A stretch of DNA of 9,576 nucleotides from Candidatus Eisenbergiella stercorigallinarum. GTDB taxonomy: Bacteria; Bacillota; Clostridia; Lachnospirales; Lachnospiraceae. This document shows positions 1 through 5,959 of the stretch, piece after piece (the first letter of the stretch is position 1; each line of letters begins with the position of its first letter). The stretch covers positions 1 through 9,576 of the forward strand of contig DWUW01000012.1 of assembly GCA_019120525.1 (NCBI GenBank), read 5' to 3'. The translations under genes and the position numbers were made by a program. The notes under the pieces are model-generated. The model was not told the origin of the DNA, searched no databases, and saw only the letters and a list, made by a program, of their open reading frames with translations.

Positions 1-175
1 GAAGACTGAAAGCCATACATAGTTTCACCTTACCAGAGACGAAGCACCAATCTTCTCCATCGTTTTCACTTATTATAAGACAGAACTACATTCCTTTACA
101 CGGAATCTTGCTTCTTCTTTGCGTGATATGACTTTTTTAACAAACGGCGCGGTTTGACGGGGAAACGTAGTATTT
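1..175. other. AT-rich left end with no supported gene
   Basis: This stretch is clearly richer in A and T than the rest of the window. Both strands are broken by stops; the longest reading I see is about 40 codons on the minus strand, ending at a TAATAA near 74-79, and it has no start or ribosome binding site. A small inverted repeat CAAAC/GTTTG (about 141-156) lies beside a T run but is not placed as a normal terminator for either strand. I see nothing I can name. Confidence 0.5.
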
Positions 176-535
176 TTACAAAAACGGAACCATATAAACC
201 GGAAGCATCAGAATATCTCCATCCTTCTGCAGATCCTTCGTATACACCAGATACTTTTCCCGGATCCGTCCGGAATTTTTTTCGGAAAATTTGTCCAGAG
301 AGGCATGGTTTGCCATCCCGGCGTTCGGGTCGTCCGCATGATAAGCGGCAACGACCGTTTTGGAATCCTTCATTTCCGCGATCCGCTCAAGCACGCTGTC
401 CGCCCTTTCCTTCTCCGGCACGCCGGAAACCTGATATCTGGAAGCGTTTTTGTTCCGCTGGGCAGGGATCGCCTGTCTCGCCGGCGGGAACAGCTGCACT
501 ATATACAAAATCGCTGTTTTTTCCAGCCCCTCCAT
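176..535 (-). CDS. Unrecognised ORF, possibly a gene remnant
   Basis: I do not recognise a family. The 119-codon frame ends with TAA and its last ~85 codons use the window's typical codons (GAA/AAG, CTG, ATC, GAC, GCG), so this part is probably truly coded. The C-terminal part is hydrophilic and mixed alpha/beta in character, with a segment VVAAYHADDPNAG around residues 61-73. The first ~35 residues are less gene-like. The ATG used here has no Shine-Dalgarno sequence (preceding bases ttgccgctggc), and the frame stays open upstream past position 600 without a better start. It therefore may be the 3' end of a gene whose 5' end has been lost. It is divergent from the fumarate reductase operon, and that operon's promoter lies just upstream of it. 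Function unknown. Confidence 0.35.
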   Translation of the reverse strand: MEGLEKTAILYIVQLFPPARQAIPAQRNKNASRYQVSGVPEKERADSVLERIAEMKDSKTVVAAYHADDPNAGMANHASLDKFSEKNSGRIREKYLVYTKDLQKDGDILMLPVYMVPFL

Positions 536-566
536 GCCAGCGGCAAACCAGCGTTCCGGACGGCCA

Positions 567-595
567 TGGCAGTGGCGCGCCGGATCTGGTATACT
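567..595 (+). promoter_or_regulatory. Promoter of the fumarate reductase operon (extended -10)
   Basis: TATACT at 590-595 is preceded by TGG (587-589), giving the extended -10 form TGnTATACT. A weak -35-like TGGCAG lies at 567-572 with a 17-bp spacer. Transcription would start near 602, leaving a leader of about 66 bases before the first gene. The assignment rests on sequence match and position only. Confidence 0.55.
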
Positions 596-608
596 GAAAA
601 AGGAACTG

Positions 609-641
609 TCTGCGGATGCCGAAACGCATTTTCTCCGCAGA
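609..641 (+). promoter_or_regulatory. Stem-loop in the leader of the fumarate reductase operon
   Basis: TCTGCGGA (609-616) pairs with TCCGCAGA (634-641), an 8-bp perfect stem. An inner ATGC/GCAT pairing (616-619 with 626-629) can extend it with a bulge on one side. It lies at the predicted 5' end of the transcript and leaves the ribosome binding site of the first gene (AAGGGAGA, about 655-662) free. A role in mRNA stability or in control is possible but not shown. Confidence 0.45.
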
Positions 642-667
642 AATCATTCACCGAAAGGGAGACAACT

Positions 668-1228
668 ATGCTCAAAAAATGGAACGCGGTCTGTTCATGG
701 CTTCTGACGCTGTTATTGATGGGGCATCTTCTTGTCATGTCCTATTCCATGTGGACCGGATGGTATGCTTACGGTCTCTGCAAAATGCTGGCGAGGGGAA
801 CCGCCCTGGCCGCCGGGGCGCATGCGGCGCTCACGCTGGCGATCTTTTTCTTCGTGAACGGAGGGACCGGCCCCGGCCGGTACGGGCGGCAGAATCTCCG
901 GGTCATCCTTCAGCGCGCAAGCGCGCTTGTCATCCTCGCGCTGCTGCATCTGCATGTGAAGGCCTTCGGCTTCATCGTAAGCGGCGCGTCCCTTTCCGGC
1001 GCGGACAAAGCCTTCCTCCTGATCACGGAGCTTCTGTTCTTCGGCGCGGTCTCCCTTCATCTGGGCGTGTCCTTCAGCCGCTCCCTCATTACGATGGGAC
1101 TGCTTTCTTCAGATGCGGGGGAAAAGAGGACCGACCGGGCCGCCTGGGCCGTAAGCGCGCTTCTGATGGCAGTTTCGGCGGCGGCACTTGTAAAATTCGT
1201 GGTTTCCTGGACAGGCTTTGGCGGGTGA
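668..1228 (+). CDS. frdC: Cytochrome b membrane anchor of succinate dehydrogenase/fumarate reductase
   Basis: This 186-residue hydrophobic protein is the quinone-reactive, haem-binding anchor of the complex encoded with the next two genes. Five membrane helices can be read at about 7-27, 43-63, 80-98, 114-136 and 159-180. The first four each carry a histidine: H20, H52, H94 (or H96) and H131. This is the one-per-helix pattern of the diheme anchors of Bacillus subtilis SdhC and Wolinella FrdC, with similar spacing, so two haems b are expected (family knowledge plus inference). The ATG at 668 is chosen because AAGGGAGA lies about six bases upstream and because it begins just before the first helix; a longer in-frame reading from 305 has no ribosome binding site. 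It ends six bases before the flavoprotein ATG, suggesting translational coupling. Overall similarity is weak, as is usual for these anchors, so the call leans on context. Confidence 0.82.
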   Translation: MLKKWNAVCSWLLTLLLMGHLLVMSYSMWTGWYAYGLCKMLARGTALAAGAHAALTLAIFFFVNGGTGPGRYGRQNLRVILQRASALVILALLHLHVKAFGFIVSGASLSGADKAFLLITELLFFGAVSLHLGVSFSRSLITMGLLSSDAGEKRTDRAAWAVSALLMAVSAAALVKFVVSWTGFGG

Positions 1229-1234
1229 CGTGTT

Positions 1235-2854
1235 ATGAAAATATTGGTGATCGGAAATGGAATATCAGGTCTGTCGGCCGCCATTGAGGCCGCTTTCCTC
1301 GGGGAGGAGGTCCTTCTTGCGGCTCCCTTTCCTCCGGAGCGGACCCAGTCCGTCATGGCGGCAGGCGGCATCAACGCGGCCTGTGCGGATGGGGACGACT
1401 CCGCCGCCCTGCACGCGCAGGATACCCTGAAGGGAGGCTGTTTTCTGGAATCGGAGCAGGATGTTCTCGCCTTCTGCCGGAAAGCGCCGGAAAATCTGAA
1501 ATGGCTGGACGACATGGGCGTCCTGTTCAACCGGAATCCGGACCGGTCGGTCTGTGTCCGGGCGTTCGGCGGCCAGAGCCGGAAACGGACCGCCTATGCC
1601 GGCTCGTCCACCGGAAAGCAGATCGTCACCGCCCTCACGCAGAAATGTCTGGAATATGAGATCCGGGGCAGAATCCGAAGAAAGACCGGCCTTTTCTTCC
1701 ATTCGGCCCTGATCCGCGAAGGCCGGTGCTTCGGCGCTCTGTTTTTTCAGCCGGAAACGGGAAGGCTCCTTCCGATCTTCGCGGACGCCGTGATCTGTGC
1801 CGTCGGAGGACAGAACAAGCTTTTCGGGAAAACCACGGGCTCAGAGCTGTGCGACGGCTATGCGGCGGGCAGGCTGTTTTCTCAGGGCGTCTTACTGCGC
1901 AATCTGGAATTTCTGCAGTATCACCCCACCACCATCGAGACGGACCACAAGCGCATGCTGATCACAGAAGCCGCAAGGGGCGAGGGTGGACGCCTCTACT
2001 ATCTGGACGGGGACAGGCGCGTTTATTTTATGGAAGAAAAATACGGAAGCGGCGGGAACCTGATGCCGCGCGACATTGTCTCCCGGGAAATGTATCTGTG
2101 TCCCTCCCAGGTATATCTGGACATCTCCTTCCTGCCGGAAAAGCTGATCCGCGAACGCCTGGACGAGGTACGCCTGCTGTGCAGGGATTATCTGGGGCTG
2201 GACGTTTCCGCAGAGCCGATCCCCGTGGCCCCTTCCATCCATTTTTTCATGGGCGGGATCCGGGTGGACCGGGAGCACCGCACGAATATCGACCGGCTTT
2301 ACGCAGTGGGCGAGGCCGCGTCCAAATATCACGGAGCCAACCGTCTCGGCGGGAATTCCCTGATGGCGGCCGTGTATTCGGGAAGGACGGCGGCGCAGTC
2401 CGTTCACGAAGGCTGCTCCCCTTTTAAAGAGGATGGGCCGCGGATGTTTTCCTCCTTCATCGAAGAGGAGCAGCGCGGACTGGATGCGCTGAAAAACAGC
2501 CGGAGCCTGTATCCGGCGGTCTATATTCAGAGAAATATCGCGGAAATCATGAACCGGAGCCTGGGCATCGTCAGGACCGGGAAGGAACTTGCCGAAGGGA
2601 TCGAAGCCCTGGATTTTTACCTGAACGCGCTGAAATCCCTGCGTTTTGACCCCTCTGTTTCCATATATGAAAATTACAGGATCTTCCATATGGCCCTTCT
2701 CGCGAAGGCGGTCATGCAATCCGCGCTGGAGCGCAGGGAATCCCGCGGCTCTCATTTTCGGGCGGATTTCCCGGAAACAAAGGACGAATTTCGGAAATGT
2801 TCTGTGGCGCAGTGGAAGGACGGAGAGATCCGGATCCGCTTTGAAGCGGAATAG
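1235..2854 (+). CDS. frdA: Flavoprotein subunit of succinate dehydrogenase/fumarate reductase
   Basis: Catalytic FAD subunit that interconverts fumarate and succinate at the cytoplasmic face of the membrane. The 539 residues show the N-terminal dinucleotide-binding motif GNGISG (7-12), AAGGINAA (42-49), RAFGGQSRKRT (109-119), YHPTT (229-233), ITEAARGEGG (243-252), the PRD arginine (R279), the IHFFMGG histidine (H336) and HGANRLGGNS (366-375). H230, R279, H336 and R370 match the substrate-binding and proton-transfer residues of the family. The C-terminal RRESRGSHFRADFPE segment (500-514) is also typical. Similarity to B. subtilis SdhA runs along the whole length, but the protein is about 45 residues shorter. 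The residue aligned with the covalent FAD histidine (HSVCAQGG in Bacillus) is Q38, so FAD is probably held non-covalently. L-aspartate oxidase has similar length, but the neighbours and the FGG..RT motif favour SdhA/FrdA. Physiological direction is unproven; fumarate reduction is likelier in an anaerobe. Confidence 0.93.
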   Translation: MKILVIGNGISGLSAAIEAAFLGEEVLLAAPFPPERTQSVMAAGGINAACADGDDSAALHAQDTLKGGCFLESEQDVLAFCRKAPENLKWLDDMGVLFNRNPDRSVCVRAFGGQSRKRTAYAGSSTGKQIVTALTQKCLEYEIRGRIRRKTGLFFHSALIREGRCFGALFFQPETGRLLPIFADAVICAVGGQNKLFGKTTGSELCDGYAAGRLFSQGVLLRNLEFLQYHPTTIETDHKRMLITEAARGEGGRLYYLDGDRRVYFMEEKYGSGGNLMPRDIVSREMYLCPSQVYLDISFLPEKLIRERLDEVRLLCRDYLGLDVSAEPIPVAPSIHFFMGGIRVDREHRTNIDRLYAVGEAASKYHGANRLGGNSLMAAVYSGRTAAQSVHEGCSPFKEDGPRMFSSFIEEEQRGLDALKNSRSLYPAVYIQRNIAEIMNRSLGIVRTGKELAEGIEALDFYLNALKSLRFDPSVSIYENYRIFHMALLAKAVMQSALERRESRGSHFRADFPETKDEFRKCSVAQWKDGEIRIRFEAE

Positions 2855-2871
2855 AAAGGAAGGGCAGCAGC

Positions 2872-3555
2872 ATGAAAATAAAGATCAGGCGTCAGGATAC
2901 CGCAGACTCAGCGCCGTACTGGCAGACCTTTGCTTTCGCGGACGAAGGGCGCATCACGGCCGCCGGGATCCTGGACCGGCTGAATTACCGGGACGATCTG
3001 ACGGATGAAAACGGCGTCCCCTGCCGGAGGATCAGATGGGAATGCAGCTGCATGCAGAAAATGTGCGGCGGCTGCGCGATGGTCATCAACGGCCGCCCCG
3101 GCCTGGCCTGCGGTACTTTTATCGATACCGGCCAAAGCAGCCTGCTGGTTCTGGAGCCGCTGACAAAATTCCCGGTGGTCACGGATCTTGTGGTGGACCG
3201 TTCCATCCTCCAGGAATATCAGCGGGAGGCCATGATGTATCTCGGAACCCGGGCGACGCCGGATCAGAAGGAATATGCCCGCCAGTATTCCGCCGCGAAA
3301 TGCCTCAGATGCGGGCTCTGTCTGGAGGTATGCCCCAATTATGTCCCGTCCTCACGGGAGTTTTTCGGAGCGTCCTTCGTCAACAGCGCCTACCTTCTGT
3401 ACTCCTCCTCCGAAGACCGGAAAAAAGAGATCCGAAAGCAGTATGCCAGGCATTTTGAAGCGGGCTGCTCCAAATCCCTGGCCTGCCGGGACATCTGCCC
3501 GGCCCATCTGCCCACGCTTTCCTCCATCGCGTATATGAACCGGCACTCCCGTTAG
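2872..3555 (+). CDS. frdB: Iron-sulfur subunit of succinate dehydrogenase/fumarate reductase
   Basis: Electron-transfer subunit that links the FAD to the haem/quinone anchor through three clusters. In its 227 residues all eleven ligands can be seen: C60, C65, C68 and C80 for the plant-type [2Fe-2S] centre (WECSCMQKMCGGC then C80); C144, C147, C150 and C209 for the [4Fe-4S] centre (CLRCGLC); and C154, C199 and C205 for the [3Fe-4S] centre (GCSKSLACRDICP). Length is typical of the family. The start has GAAAGGAAGGG upstream, and the gene follows the flavoprotein by 17 bases, giving the order C-A-B seen in Bacillus. It ends 30 bases before the convergent ATPase stop codon, with a shared hairpin in between. 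Confidence 0.95.
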   Translation: MKIKIRRQDTADSAPYWQTFAFADEGRITAAGILDRLNYRDDLTDENGVPCRRIRWECSCMQKMCGGCAMVINGRPGLACGTFIDTGQSSLLVLEPLTKFPVVTDLVVDRSILQEYQREAMMYLGTRATPDQKEYARQYSAAKCLRCGLCLEVCPNYVPSSREFFGASFVNSAYLLYSSSEDRKKEIRKQYARHFEAGCSKSLACRDICPAHLPTLSSIAYMNRHSR

Positions 3556-3565
3556 ACGCTGTCCT

Positions 3566-3596
3566 GTAACAGTTCAGCCTTCGGCTAAACTGTTAC
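3566..3596. repeat. Short palindromic element / bidirectional hairpin between convergent genes
   Basis: GTAACAGTT (3566-3574) pairs with AACTGTTAC (3588-3596); inside, AGCC pairs with GGCT around a TTC loop, with one C/A mismatch (3575/3587). It lies between the iron-sulfur subunit and the convergent ATPase and includes the ATPase stop codon (3585-3587). There is no T run on either side, so it is not a classical intrinsic terminator, but it could stop or protect both transcripts. The arms recur in the 5576-5644 element. Confidence 0.75.
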
Positions 3597-5477
3597 GCCG
3601 TCCCCCCTTCTCCTCCATTTCAGCAGGAACGCGGAGTTCACGATGACGAGCACCGAGCCCGCGTTGTGGACCAGAGCCCCGACCACCGGATTGAGTACGC
3701 CGCTGATGGCAAGCGCAATGGCGAGAAAATTCAGCGCCATGGAAAAGGTCATATTGCATTTGATCGTAACCATCATCCGCCTGGAGAGGGCGATCAGATG
3801 GGGGAGTTCCTTTATTTCGTCGTCCACCAGGGCGATATCCGCCGCATCCACGGCAATGTCGCTTCCGACGCCGCCCATGGCGATGCCCACCTGCGCTTTT
3901 TTCAGGGCGGGCGCGTCGTTGATGCCGTCGCCGATCATGCAGACCGGGCTGCCCGCATCCTGATATTCGCCGATGGCCTTCAGCTTGTCCTCCGGAAGGC
4001 AGTTCGCCCGCACCGTGCGGATCTGAAGCTGCGCGGCAATGGTTTTCGCCGCGTTTTCATGGTCGCCCGTCAGAAGGACAGGCTCCGTCCCCATTTCGGA
4101 AAGCGCGCGGATCATGTCCGCGCTGTCCTTCCGCAGCGTATCGGAAAGGGCGATATAGCCGGCAAACCTTCCGTCCGCCGCGATATAGGTCACGCTGCAG
4201 CCCTTCTGAAGCATTGCAAGCGCCCCTTCTGGCGGCGTCATTTCCACTCCCCGCTCCCGCAGAAGCTCCGGATTGCCCGCAAGGATCTCTTTTCCCTCCA
4301 CCCACGCGCATACGCCCCGTCCGGGGATCATCCGGAAGCGCTCCGCCGCCGCGGGCGTCTTCCGACAGGTCTTTTTAAAACAGGAAGTGATCGCCTTCCC
4401 GAGAGGATGCTCGGACAGCTGCTCGGCAGAGGCCGCCAACCGGTAGATCTCTTCCTCCGGATAGTCTCCGGAAACGGAAACGGCGCTTACCACCTCCGGC
4501 GTTCCGTAGGTCAGGGTTCCGGTTTTGTCAAAGGCGACGGCCTTCACCTTCGCCAGCCGTTCCAGCGCGTCTCCCTCCCGGACAAGGAAGCCGTGCTTCG
4601 CGGCGTTCCCGATGGCCGCCATGATCGCCGTGGGCGTGGCAAGCACCAGGGCGCAGGGGCAGAACACCACAAGGATGGTGACTGCGCGGATGATCTCGCC
4701 GGTAAGCAGCCAGGTCAGCGCCGCGGCGCTGAGGGCGATCACCACGATCCAGGTCGCCCAGCGGTCCGCCAGTCCGACGATCTTCGCTTTTCCCGCGTCC
4801 GCGGACTGTACCAGCCGGATCATGCGCTGAATGGAGCTGTCCTCCCCCACCCTGTCCGCCTTCATTTCAAACGCGCCGAACTGATTCACCGTGCCGCTGG
4901 ATACCCGGTCGCCCGCCGCCTTGTCCACGGGCAGGGATTCTCCGGTCATGACCGCCTGGTTGATGGAGGTCTGCCCCGATACGATCACGCCGTCCGCCGG
5001 GACGCTTTCTCCCGGCAGGACCCGGAGCAGGTCGCCCACCTGAACCTGCTGCGCCGGTATCACAGTCTCCTTTCCGTCCTTCAGGACCCGCGCCGTCTGC
5101 GGCGTCAGATGCACCAGCTTCTCGATGCCGGCCCGCGCCCTTGCCACCGTCAGCTCCTCCAGCAGCCCGCCCAGCTGCATGATAAAGGCCACCTCTCCGG
5201 CGGCGAAATCCTCTCCGATCAGCACGGAGGCGATCAGGGCCAGCGACACCAGCACATCGGCCTTGATGTCAAATGCCGTGACCAGCCCGATAACAGCCTC
5301 CAGAATGATCGGCACGCCGCACAGAAGGATGGCGATCCATGCCATATCAAAGGGAAAGGGCTGAAACCGGAACAGACTGCACAGAACCGCAGCGCCCGAT
5401 ATCGCAAGAAGCGTGATATCCTTCCGGATCCCTCCCAGCTCCAGCAGGGCTTCCAGTTTTTCCATAAATGCTTTCAT
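3585..5477 (-). CDS. P1B-type heavy-metal-transporting ATPase
   Basis: Integral membrane pump that uses ATP to move a transition-metal ion, most probably outward. The 630 residues show the actuator TGES (178-181), the membrane CPC motif (273-275), the phosphorylated D317 in DKTGTLT, the HP motif of the nucleotide domain (SEHPLG, 355-360) and the hinge GDGINDAP (516-523). The protein begins almost directly with membrane helices (about 21-66), so it lacks the N-terminal CxxC/HMA metal-binding domain. The last two helices read as CN...ALN (574-583) and HNAGSVLVIVNS (604-615), not the YN/MxxSS of copper pumps nor the DxG of zinc/cadmium pumps, so the metal is uncertain; the CsoR-type neighbour favours Cu(I). 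GGAG lies six bases before the chosen ATG. A near-consensus promoter and a CsoR-like operator precede it. Its last codons and stop lie inside a palindromic element. Confidence 0.93.
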   Translation of the reverse strand: MKAFMEKLEALLELGGIRKDITLLAISGAAVLCSLFRFQPFPFDMAWIAILLCGVPIILEAVIGLVTAFDIKADVLVSLALIASVLIGEDFAAGEVAFIMQLGGLLEELTVARARAGIEKLVHLTPQTARVLKDGKETVIPAQQVQVGDLLRVLPGESVPADGVIVSGQTSINQAVMTGESLPVDKAAGDRVSSGTVNQFGAFEMKADRVGEDSSIQRMIRLVQSADAGKAKIVGLADRWATWIVVIALSAAALTWLLTGEIIRAVTILVVFCPCALVLATPTAIMAAIGNAAKHGFLVREGDALERLAKVKAVAFDKTGTLTYGTPEVVSAVSVSGDYPEEEIYRLAASAEQLSEHPLGKAITSCFKKTCRKTPAAAERFRMIPGRGVCAWVEGKEILAGNPELLRERGVEMTPPEGALAMLQKGCSVTYIAADGRFAGYIALSDTLRKDSADMIRALSEMGTEPVLLTGDHENAAKTIAAQLQIRTVRANCLPEDKLKAIGEYQDAGSPVCMIGDGINDAPALKKAQVGIAMGGVGSDIAVDAADIALVDDEIKELPHLIALSRRMMVTIKCNMTFSMALNFLAIALAISGVLNPVVGALVHNAGSVLVIVNSAFLLKWRRRGDGVTV

Positions 5478-5500
5478 AACGATCTCCGTTCCGAATATTT

Positions 5501-5516
5501 ATACCATAGGGGGTAT
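5501..5516 (-). promoter_or_regulatory. CsoR-like operator before the ATPase gene
   Basis: The plus strand reads ATACCATAGGGGGTAT, an inverted repeat of form ATACC-N6-GGTAT with a G/C run, as in operators of CsoR-family repressors. It begins about where transcription from the promoter at 5523-5551 should start, so a bound repressor would block initiation or early elongation. The same pattern precedes csoR (5937-5952). Confidence 0.75.
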
Positions 5517-5522
5517 ATGTAT

Positions 5523-5551
5523 ATAATATCCGTACAGATTCCGCCTGTCAA
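5523..5551 (-). promoter_or_regulatory. Near-consensus sigma-A promoter of the ATPase gene
   Basis: On the minus strand TTGACA (5551-5546) and TATTAT (5528-5523) are separated by exactly 17 bases. The predicted start is near 5516, at the edge of the CsoR-like operator. Such a strong promoter fits a gene held off by a repressor and released by metal. Confidence 0.82.
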
Positions 5552-5575
5552 GGAAAAATGCAGGCCGCCTCAGCC

Positions 5576-5644
5576 GTAACAGTTCTGCCGATACGTTTTC
5601 GTACGGTCTGCGCAGTAAATGCGCAGACCTGGCTGAACTGTTAC
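5576..5644. repeat. Long palindromic element with two internal hairpins
   Basis: The outer arms GTAACAGTTC (5576-5585) and GAACTGTTAC (5635-5644) pair over 10 bp and can continue, after an A/A mismatch, with GCC/GGC. Inside are a perfect 10-bp hairpin (GGTCTGCGCA 5605-5614, loop GTAAA, TGCGCAGACC 5620-5629) and a small one (TACG-TTTT-CGTA, 5592-5603), giving a three-way-junction fold. It starts two bases beyond the csoR stop codon and may end that transcript. Read on the minus strand it begins with the same 14 bases, GTAACAGTTCAGCC, as the plus strand at 3566-3579. Confidence 0.75.
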
Positions 5645-5646
5645 CC

Positions 5647-5922
5647 TCAGCCCATATTGGAAAACCGCTCCACCGCCTTGGTAAAGCTCTCGATGGTCTT
5701 GTCCGCATCCCCATGCTCGATCCCGTCGCGGACGCAGTGCCGGATATGGCCCTCGAGCACCACCTTTCCGCACCCGTGCAGCGCGGATTTCGCGGCATTG
5801 ATCTGCGCCAGGATATCCTCGCAGGGAATATCCTCATCGATCATCCGGTCGATCGCCTGCACCTGGCCGATGATCTTTTTCAGCCTGCGGTGCAGGTTTT
5901 CCGAATCCATGCATTGTCTCAT
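5647..5922 (-). CDS. csoR: CsoR-family metal-sensing repressor
   Basis: All-helical, DNA-binding copper-sensor type repressor (CsoR/RcnR/FrmR family, DUF156), 91 residues, which is full length. The first helix (about 8-29) has the family pattern NLHRRLKKIIGQVQAIDRMI. The ligand residues C34, H59 and C63 have the C-x24-H-x3-C spacing of Cu(I)-sensing CsoR; RcnR has His at the last position, and persulfide-sensing CstR lacks the histidine. An additional cysteine, C4, lies at the N-terminus. The ATG has GGAGG nine bases upstream. The gene lies between its own operator-like site (5937-5952) and the ATPase promoter, so it probably controls both itself and the pump. It follows the GtaA-like gene by 37 bases without a visible terminator and may also receive read-through from it. 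Confidence 0.93.
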   Translation of the reverse strand: MRQCMDSENLHRRLKKIIGQVQAIDRMIDEDIPCEDILAQINAAKSALHGCGKVVLEGHIRHCVRDGIEHGDADKTIESFTKAVERFSNMG

Positions 5923-5936
5923 CTGTCTTCGCCTCC

Positions 5937-5952
5937 ATACCGTAAGGGGTAT
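5937..5952 (-). promoter_or_regulatory. CsoR-like operator before csoR
   Basis: The plus strand reads ATACCGTAAGGGGTAT, with the same ATACC-N6-GGTAT arms and the same orientation as the site before the ATPase. It lies between the stop of the upstream gene (5960) and the csoR ribosome binding site (5932-5936). A TATATA that could serve as a -10 overlaps its edge (5950-5955), but I see no convincing -35. Confidence 0.72.
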
Positions 5953-5959
5953 ATACAGA

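Noticed and set aside
70..175. Possible short minus-strand coding piece ending at TAATAA near 74-79
   Set aside because: About 40 codons only, no start or ribosome binding site, no recognisable family; too short to support.
305..667. Upstream extension of the cytochrome b gene to an ATG at 305
   Set aside because: No ribosome binding site at 305, composition unlike coding sequence, and a promoter and leader hairpin lie inside it. The ATG at 668 has a good ribosome binding site.
1235..2854. L-aspartate oxidase (nadB) as identity of the flavoprotein
   Set aside because: Length and non-covalent FAD site would fit, but the RAFGGQSRKRT, FGKTT and MPRD segments, the C-terminal RRESRG motif and the neighbouring iron-sulfur and cytochrome b genes fit SdhA/FrdA.
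3666..5579. Open frame of 637 codons on the plus strand, antisense to the ATPase
   Set aside because: It is rich in Arg, His, Gln and Gly with no domain, and exists because the real minus-strand gene is GC-rich. All P1B motifs are on the minus strand.
5576..5644. tRNA-like gene at the cloverleaf-like repeat
   Set aside because: The outer stem is 10 bp or more, and there are no T-loop or D-loop consensus bases and no anticodon arm. The arms match another palindrome in the window, so it is a repeat or terminator-like element.
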